This document shows positions 5,960 through 10,967 of a stretch of DNA of 10,967 nucleotides, piece by piece. Numbering within the stretch: the stretch's first letter is position 1; each line of letters begins with the position of its first letter. Made by a program: the position numbers and the translations under genes. A model generated the notes under the pieces. The model made no database searches. It had not been told where the DNA came from and worked only from the letters and a program-made list of their open reading frames with translations. Source of the DNA: an uncultured Gammaproteobacteria bacterium (GTDB lineage Bacteria; Pseudomonadota; Gammaproteobacteria; Pseudomonadales; Azotimanducaceae_A); assembly GCA_913049565.1 (NCBI GenBank), contig CAJWZG010000076.1:1-10967 (forward strand), given 5' to 3'.

Positions 5960-7120
5960 CTACTTTCTGACAAATTCAAGCATGTGATTGACGCGATCAA
6001 GAGCACTGTTGGTCTTGTCTAACAAGCGTTCTAACGGCTTTTTCACTTCAACCCATGCCACACCGTAAACATCGTGCCGCTGACACTGATCGCTGATGTA
6101 TTCGTCACTTGTCGCTAGCTCATCAACCAAGTGCAGTTCGAGCGCACGAGAGCCGTACCACGCTTCACCCGTAGCTACAGCCTCGATATCCAAATCGGGT
6201 CTATTCTCGATTACAAATTCTTGGAACAACGCATGCACATCTTCAAGCTCTTGGCGAAATTTCTCACGCCCTTCCTCAGTATTTTCGCCTAGCAGGGTGA
6301 GAGTTCGTTTGTACTTACCGGCAGTAAGTACTTCCACATCGACGTCATTTTTTTTCAGTAATCGATGGACATTAGGAATCTGTGCTACGACACCAATGCT
6401 CCCGATCAGAGCGAAAGGCGCCGCCACGATTTTGTTCGCTACCGCAGCCATCAGATAGCCGCCGCTTGCCGCTACTCGATCAACGACTGCGGTAAGAGGG
6501 ATACCTTTGGACCGAATACGCATCATTTGCGATGCAGCAAGACCATAGCTATGCACCATGCCGCCTGGGCTTTCGATGCACACCACTACTTCGTCTGATG
6601 TCGTTGCCATGGTTAGCACGGCGCTGACCTCAATCCGCAAATGTTCAACTCCAGATGCCGCAACGTCTCCATCAAAGTGAATAACAAAAGTTCGCTGAGG
6701 CTTGTTTTCACCATCAAGAGCCAACGATAGGCCGTCGATCTCCCCTTCCTGATCAGATTCGGCTGTTGCCATCGACTCTGATACGGACTTTGTTGAAACC
6801 GTCGGTTGCTCGTTTTGGGCCAACTTCTGCTTCGCCGCTTTCTTCCCATCTTGTTTTGCCGCCGCTTTCAACTGCGCTTTTTCCGCCTTTAGCTCAAGCT
6901 TGTGCTGCTTTTTTGCCTGATCTTCTGTCAACAAATGCCTTTCCATAGAAAAGCGTAAATCTCGGAGACGCTCATTAAGCTTCACGACCTCTAAGTGGCC
7001 CAACGATCCTTGCTGGCCTCGGCCGCTCAGTGATGCAAAAAATGAGATCACGACAATTAGCGCGACGACTAACGTGACAACTTGGCCTAGGAACATCAGG
7101 TATTCGTACAAAAATGTCAT
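5960..7120 (-). CDS. sohB: Inner-membrane serine protease SohB (peptidase family S49)
   Basis: The 386-residue protein is a membrane-anchored Ser/Lys-dyad protease of the SppA/SohB family, thought to cut membrane-associated or signal peptides at the periplasmic face. One N-terminal transmembrane segment is seen at about residues 10-30. A charged Lys/Ala/Gln-rich stretch (about 64-103), probably helical or coiled coil, and a polar linker (about 104-140) follow, then the S49 catalytic domain. The nucleophile is S219 in AASGGYLMA and the general base is K271 in AGKYKRTL. Their 52-residue spacing equals S147/K199 of Bacillus SppA. It is longer than E. coli SohB (about 349), mostly through the linker. 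A weak AAGG lies before the start. It is the first gene of the sohB-acuI pair and is divergent from the SCP2-like gene. Confidence 0.93.
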   Translation of the reverse strand: MTFLYEYLMFLGQVVTLVVALIVVISFFASLSGRGQQGSLGHLEVVKLNERLRDLRFSMERHLLTEDQAKKQHKLELKAEKAQLKAAAKQDGKKAAKQKLAQNEQPTVSTKSVSESMATAESDQEGEIDGLSLALDGENKPQRTFVIHFDGDVAASGVEHLRIEVSAVLTMATTSDEVVVCIESPGGMVHSYGLAASQMMRIRSKGIPLTAVVDRVAASGGYLMAAVANKIVAAPFALIGSIGVVAQIPNVHRLLKKNDVDVEVLTAGKYKRTLTLLGENTEEGREKFRQELEDVHALFQEFVIENRPDLDIEAVATGEAWYGSRALELHLVDELATSDEYISDQCQRHDVYGVAWVEVKKPLERLLDKTNSALDRVNHMLEFVRK

Positions 7121-7326
7121 GACTTTAGGCCTTATGCAGATTCTGTACTGTAGCGATAGGGAACCACCAGAGTCTAGAGCTTATCGATCTTGGTCGTCTA
7201 ATGCTGCTCGACAATTCGACAAAAGCTCTGATAGCTTCTAGCGTGCCTGGGTAATCTGCATCAGCATCACACCTTGGGAAAACCCGGCGTTTCGCGTGTT
7301 TTGGGCGGAACATTTAGGAGAGTCGC

Positions 7327-7644
7327 ATGCACGCATTTTTACGCGAAAGCTTTTCACCAACCAGGGCTGGTGATTTGGAAACAGATATTGAGCTACGATT
7401 TCCAACTCACAGCGCTTTTTGCTCAATTCGTAACGGCGAGCTACTGTTTCCCCAGATCAATGAGGCCGCGTTAGTGATCTATTTTGATTCTGCGGAACAC
7501 GCCCAACGCCTGTTTAGCGGTATCGACAACGTGGTGGAGGCCTTTATGAATGGTCAACTGCGCTCTAACGGCCACCTAATCTGGGTGTTCCAGACATTTG
7601 CCGCCTTCAGCAAAACAGCGCAGACTGCCTCTGCCGAGACTTAG
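7327..7644 (+). CDS. Small SCP2-like (sterol carrier protein 2 fold) domain protein
   Basis: The 105-residue soluble protein has a C-terminal two-thirds resembling the SCP2 lipid-binding domain. The signature is a strand (AALVIYFDSAEHAQRLFSG) followed by a helix and the pattern VVEAFMNGQLRSNGHL, the usual 'A-hydrophobic-M-x-G-x-hydrophobic-x-x-x-G' turn of that domain. It is near the full length of a single SCP2 domain, with no fused partner and no signal peptide. AGGAG 6 bases before the ATG supports the start. It is divergent from sohB across 206 bases, and its TAG stop overlaps the nudC TAA stop by 4 bases on the other strand. SCP2 proteins bind fatty-acyl or sterol-like ligands, but the ligand here cannot be predicted. 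The family call is moderate, and the gene itself is likely real. Confidence 0.75.
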   Translation: MHAFLRESFSPTRAGDLETDIELRFPTHSAFCSIRNGELLFPQINEAALVIYFDSAEHAQRLFSGIDNVVEAFMNGQLRSNGHLIWVFQTFAAFSKTAQTASAET

Positions 7645-8468
7645 TGATGACCCAAGAATTCATCGATAAGCCAGCCTGATATCGCTGTCTTGGGTGGCGT
7701 CTGGGGCAGGGTATCCTTATTGAACCGTTGTGCATCGGCTATTTCGCCCTCTTGGCACACAATGTCGCCACCCGCGTATTGAGCGTGAAAACCAAGCATC
7801 AATGAATTTGGAAAAGGCCAACTTTGAGAGCCAAAGTAGCTCAAGTTTTTGACTGTTAGCCCCACCTCTTCAAACACTTCGCGATGCACCGTTTGCTCAA
7901 TGGATTCTCCCGCTTCAACAAAACCCGCCAGTGTGCTGTACATCTTTGCTGGCCAATTAACGTTTCGTGCCAACAACATCTCTTCACCCTTGGTGACCAA
8001 GACGATAATGCTTGGACTGATGCGCGGGTAAGCAACAAAACGACAGCTTGGGCAGGTCATCGCCCGATCTTGTCCATGTAACTGCATAGGGGTGCCGCAG
8101 CGACCACAAAACTGGTTCGTGCTATGCCATTCAATCACCTGTTGCGCCCGCCCCGCTAGATAAAACAGCGATTGAGCTGTGCGACCCAGCAATGCCCGCA
8201 ACGGCGTCAAAGCATAGCCCTCAGGTACTTTCCCTGATGCGCTCACAGCAAAGCAAGGCGTATTCAGGTAGTGGCCCAGGAAGTGTTTATTGTCGACCTC
8301 GGCGTCAAACCAGCGAAAGTCGTCTGCGGTAATTGGCTCTGGGCCACCATGAACCGTCTTGCAGACCAGTTCACCTCTTATGAATACAAAATACCAAGCG
8401 TCACCAGAATCCGCCCCGTCAGGCATCACATGATCTGCTACAAATTCATCTGGATCTCTCGGCCACAT
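7641..8468 (-). CDS. nudC: NADH pyrophosphatase / RNA deNADding enzyme NudC
   Basis: The 275-residue Nudix hydrolase cleaves NADH or NAD+ to NMN(H) and AMP and, in characterised homologues, removes NAD caps from RNA 5' ends. A variable N-terminal domain is followed by a zinc ribbon with C121, C124, C139 and C142. The catalytic domain has a complete Nudix box, G182-x5-E188-x7-R196-E197-x2-E200-E201-x-G203. The NudC hallmark SQSWPFPNS follows, close to the SQPWPFPxS consensus. E. coli NudC is about 257 residues. The start at 8468 is chosen because GGAGGAGGA ends 3 bases upstream. A longer reading from 8558 adds 30 residues unlike the family and has no comparable ribosome site. It converges on the SCP2-like gene and is divergent from nhaB. 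Confidence 0.95.
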   Translation of the reverse strand: MWPRDPDEFVADHVMPDGADSGDAWYFVFIRGELVCKTVHGGPEPITADDFRWFDAEVDNKHFLGHYLNTPCFAVSASGKVPEGYALTPLRALLGRTAQSLFYLAGRAQQVIEWHSTNQFCGRCGTPMQLHGQDRAMTCPSCRFVAYPRISPSIIVLVTKGEEMLLARNVNWPAKMYSTLAGFVEAGESIEQTVHREVFEEVGLTVKNLSYFGSQSWPFPNSLMLGFHAQYAGGDIVCQEGEIADAQRFNKDTLPQTPPKTAISGWLIDEFLGHH

Positions 8469-8471
8469 GAG

Positions 8472-8480
8472 TCCTCCTCC
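8472..8480 (-). promoter_or_regulatory. Ribosome binding site fixing the nudC start
   Basis: GGAGGAGGA on the minus strand, 3 bases before the ATG at 8468. Its AGGAGG and GGAGG registers give spacings of 4 and 7. This decides against the longer reading from 8558. Confidence 0.85.
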
Positions 8481-8732
8481 ATGTCTTGCAACGTCGCACA
8501 ACGCTTTAGTTGGGCGCAATTTTTTCTTGATCTCAAAGCATAGCTGCCAAGCACGCACGAATCACGAACTGTTGTGCCTCCCAGCAGCAATTCGCTTGCC
8601 CAGCTGGCCCTCACCAAGCTATCTTCTGTGTCCGACCTCGCTTACTCCAAGGCTGAACACTCTGCCCTTAACACTTGCGGGAGCGATTGGAGCAAATAAC
8701 AATACTTCCTAGGGAGTAATCAAGGACATCAA

Positions 8733-10190
8733 ATGCAAACGACGATGAATGCATTCACTCAGAATTTTTTGGGACATGCACCGGATTGGTACAAAAAGAC
8801 AATCATAGGGTTTCTGCTGATCAACCCAATACTCTTGGTTATTGCCGGACCTTACATTACCGGGTGGGCTTTGGTTCTGGAGTTTATTTTTACGCTGGCG
8901 ATGGCATTGAAGTGCTATCCACTACAGCCCGGCGGTTTGCTTGCGATTGAGGGTATCGTTCTGGGTATGACAACCCCCGATACGGTCTACCACGAAGTAT
9001 TGGCGGCTTTTCCGGTCATACTGCTGCTTGTGTTTATGGTTGCTGGTATCTATTTCATGAAGGAACTTTTGCTGTTCACCTTCACTAAGGTACTACTGTC
9101 GATACGCTCGAAGATGCTGATCTCCTTTCTATTCAGTTTCATCTCAGCTTTCCTATCAGCCTTTCTCGACGCGCTCACTGTTACGGCGGTGGTCATCAGT
9201 GTCGCCGTAGGTTTTTATACGGTTTACAAAAATGTTGCCGACAGTGGGAGCGACGTCGAGGATCCAGATTTTGAGAAATTTCGGGCGTTTTTACGCAACT
9301 TGTTAATGCACGCGGCAGTGGGCACTGCACTTGGAGGTGTGTGCACCACAGTCGGCGAACCGCAGAATCTTTTGATCGCTAGCTACACAGGATGGAACTT
9401 CGTCGAATTCTTCTTACGCATGGCACCTGTGACCATGCCGGTTTTAGTCGTTGGCCTAATTACCTGTTTGCTATTGGAGAAGGTCAAACTATTCGGTTAC
9501 GGCGCTCAATTGCCAGAGCGCGTGAGAGAGATTTTGGTGGAGTACGATGAGGCTGAGGCGGCGAAGCGTACCGATAGAGACAACGCTCGCTTGGTCATTC
9601 AGGCCATTTCCGCAATTATTCTGATTCTCGCCTTAGGATTCCACGTAGCAGAGGTTGGACTGATTGGTCTAACCATTATCGTGCTGCAAACCGCTTTCAA
9701 CGGTGTCGTATCAGAGCACGATCTCGGCAAAGCCTTTGAAGAGGCGCTGCCTTTCACCGCCTTGCTAGTCGTCTTCTTTGGAATTGTTGGCGTCATCCAC
9801 GACCAACACTTATTCTCCCCCGTAATCGCCTACGTTCTATCTCTTCCTGAAGAATCCCAACCCGGCATGTTTTACATAGCCAATGGTGTACTCTCAGCGA
9901 TTAGTGACAACGTATTCGTGGCTACCGTCTACATTGGCGAGGTCAAGCAAGCCTTTACTGACGGAGTCATCTCCAGAGCGCAATTTGACGCATTAGCCGT
10001 CGCCATCAATACCGGTACTAATATCCCTAGCGTTGCTACTCCTAATGGTCAGGCCGCGTTTTTGTTCTTGCTGACCTCTTCGATTGCGCCGCTGATCAAT
10101 CTCAGCTACATGCGCATGGTGACCATGGCACTGCCCTACACAATCACCATGGGGATTACTGGCTATATCGCCGTGATTTATATGATCTGA
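8733..10190 (+). CDS. nhaB: Na+/H+ antiporter NhaB
   Basis: The 485-residue inner-membrane protein exchanges Na+ for H+ in sodium and pH homeostasis. It resembles E. coli NhaB (513 residues) from the N-terminus on: [11 protein letters not shown], then [40 protein letters not shown] and [27 protein letters not shown]146 in FLDALT lies at nearly the same position as D147 of E. coli NhaB. A charged loop with an acidic patch (about 168-180) follows that helix block. Later blocks are [32 protein letters not shown] and [24 protein letters not shown]. The start has AAGGA 6 bases upstream. The 264 bases shared with divergent nudC hold only a weak promoter candidate (TTGCGG at 8675 with an AACAAT-like -10 near 8698). 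It probably forms a single-gene unit and converges on dnaQ. Confidence 0.95.
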   Translation: MQTTMNAFTQNFLGHAPDWYKKTIIGFLLINPILLVIAGPYITGWALVLEFIFTLAMALKCYPLQPGGLLAIEGIVLGMTTPDTVYHEVLAAFPVILLLVFMVAGIYFMKELLLFTFTKVLLSIRSKMLISFLFSFISAFLSAFLDALTVTAVVISVAVGFYTVYKNVADSGSDVEDPDFEKFRAFLRNLLMHAAVGTALGGVCTTVGEPQNLLIASYTGWNFVEFFLRMAPVTMPVLVVGLITCLLLEKVKLFGYGAQLPERVREILVEYDEAEAAKRTDRDNARLVIQAISAIILILALGFHVAEVGLIGLTIIVLQTAFNGVVSEHDLGKAFEEALPFTALLVVFFGIVGVIHDQHLFSPVIAYVLSLPEESQPGMFYIANGVLSAISDNVFVATVYIGEVKQAFTDGVISRAQFDALAVAINTGTNIPSVATPNGQAAFLFLLTSSIAPLINLSYMRMVTMALPYTITMGITGYIAVIYMI

Positions 10191-10234
10191 TCAAGAGGTC
10201 GGCAAGAGCGCTGGCGCCGGTTTGAGCAACTGCC

Positions 10235-10954
10235 CTATCGACGCCAGAGCGTTTGCCCTTCACTCTGATGATCGAGCAAAGCCAGCATTTCTTCATGAGC
10301 AGCCACCTCCTGAGTCGTGGCTCTCACTACCGGCAGATTGGTCCCTGCTAGGGGATTAGGCAGGTGGTTACTTGCTATCGTGCCAGCGGGTTCTTGTTCA
10401 GATGCCTGCGTAAACATTTGTGCCTGACCGCCCGTCATTAACAAGTATACGTCCGCAAGAATTTCAGCATCGAGCAAAGCACCGTGCAGTTCACGCTGGG
10501 AGTTGTCGACCATGTAGCGACGACAGAGCGCATCGAGGCTATTTTTTTGCCCCGGATGCCTTTGTCTCGCAAACGACAACGAGTCTGTGATCTCACAGAT
10601 TTCTTCAAGCCGTGCCAGATCCGCGTTATCGATTTTAGTTAGCCGAGCTATTTCCGCATTCAAAAATGCCACGTCGAACGGTGCGTTATGGATCACCAAT
10701 TCAGCACCTCGCAGAAAGGCGTCAAGTTCAGGCCAAATCTCTGCAAATCGAGGTTTATCTGATAAATAAGCCTCGGTGATGCCATGCACTTCCTTCGCGC
10801 CATCATCGATGGCTCGGTCAGGGTTTACATACTTATGAAATGTACGCCCGGTGAGTCGACGGTTAACCACCTCAACCGCACCTATTTCGATTACCCTGTG
10901 GCCATTGAGTACTTCTAGACCGGTGGTTTCTGTATCTAATACGATCTGTCTCAT
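10235..10954 (-). CDS. dnaQ: DNA polymerase III epsilon subunit (3'-5' proofreading exonuclease)
   Basis: The 239-residue replicative proofreading subunit binds the polymerase alpha subunit and the beta clamp (E. coli: 243 residues). All exonuclease motifs of the DEDDh type are present: Exo I with D7 and E9 in LDTETTG, Exo II with D94 in HNAPFDVAFLN, and Exo III with H157 and D162 in HGALLDAEIL. QAQMFT (177-182) follows MTGG exactly where E. coli has its clamp-binding QTSMAF, so it probably serves that role. A flexible linker and a conserved C-terminal tail (HEEMLALLDHQ...LWRR) that contacts the alpha subunit complete the protein. Only 13 bases precede the ATG in the window. In many gammaproteobacteria rnhA lies beside dnaQ, but it cannot be seen here. 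The stop is 44 bases from the convergent nhaB stop. Confidence 0.96.
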   Translation of the reverse strand: MRQIVLDTETTGLEVLNGHRVIEIGAVEVVNRRLTGRTFHKYVNPDRAIDDGAKEVHGITEAYLSDKPRFAEIWPELDAFLRGAELVIHNAPFDVAFLNAEIARLTKIDNADLARLEEICEITDSLSFARQRHPGQKNSLDALCRRYMVDNSQRELHGALLDAEILADVYLLMTGGQAQMFTQASEQEPAGTIASNHLPNPLAGTNLPVVRATTQEVAAHEEMLALLDHQSEGQTLWRR

Positions 10955-10967
10955 CGTGCCGCCTGCA

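Noticed and set aside
7208..7223. Tandem TCGACAAT/TCGACAAA upstream of sohB and the SCP2-like gene
   Set aside because: Only two 8-base units with one mismatch. It could be part of a promoter or operator but is easily due to chance.
8469..8558. N-terminal extension of nudC to an ATG at 8558
   Set aside because: The added 30 residues are unlike NudC, and a very strong ribosome site precedes the ATG at 8468.
10197..10222. Possible hairpin (GGTCGGC with GCCGGTT) between nhaB and dnaQ
   Set aside because: Only four Watson-Crick pairs plus three wobble pairs, a 12-base loop and only a very short T run. Too weak to call a terminator.
1..10967. Defence island, phage, CRISPR or mobile element
   Set aside because: The genes are housekeeping families in a plausible core order, with no transposase, integrase, terminal repeats, tRNA target or spaced direct repeats.

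Overview
The window looks like ordinary core chromosome of a free-living, probably marine or aquatic, gammaproteobacterium of the broad Pseudomonadales/Cellvibrionales type. Several proteins resemble Pseudomonas and enterobacterial families along most of their length: MetH, CysI with a DUF934 partner, SohB, YhdH/AcuI, NudC, NhaB and DnaQ. From memory, the order dnaQ, nhaB, nudC, sohB-acuI, DUF934-cysI, metH recalls a stretch of the Pseudomonas aeruginosa chromosome (roughly PA1816 to PA1843) with several genes missing. I cannot check that here. No rRNA, tRNA, CRISPR array, transposase, integrase or phage gene was seen.

Layout. Bases 2-1021 hold the 3' end of metH (+), cut by the window edge. 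A 56-residue single-pass membrane protein (1122-1292, -) converges on it and has a good sigma-70-type promoter. A 341-base divergent region with a perfect 7+7 palindrome leads into cysI (1634-3307, +). A DUF934 gene (3291-3713, +) overlaps cysI by 17 bases, and a CPA2-type cation/proton antiporter follows 24 bases later (3738-4910, +). Converging on these is a minus-strand pair, sohB (5960-7120) and acuI/yhdH (4971-5951), 8 bases apart and closed by a clear intrinsic terminator at 4927-4949. Divergent from sohB is a small SCP2-like gene (7327-7644, +), whose stop overlaps that of nudC (7641-8468, -). nhaB (8733-10190, +) is divergent from nudC and converges on dnaQ (10235-10954, -).

How the genes fit together. 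Sulfur and one-carbon metabolism is represented by cobalamin-dependent methionine synthase and sulfite reductase. AcuI-type acryloyl-CoA reductase could link to DMSP/acrylate breakdown. Ion homeostasis is covered by two unrelated proton antiporters. Quality control and maintenance genes are SohB, NudC and DnaQ. I found no clearly new multi-gene system. The least understood parts are the DUF934 protein coupled to sulfite reductase, the small membrane protein divergent from cysI, the SCP2-like protein and the palindrome upstream of cysI.
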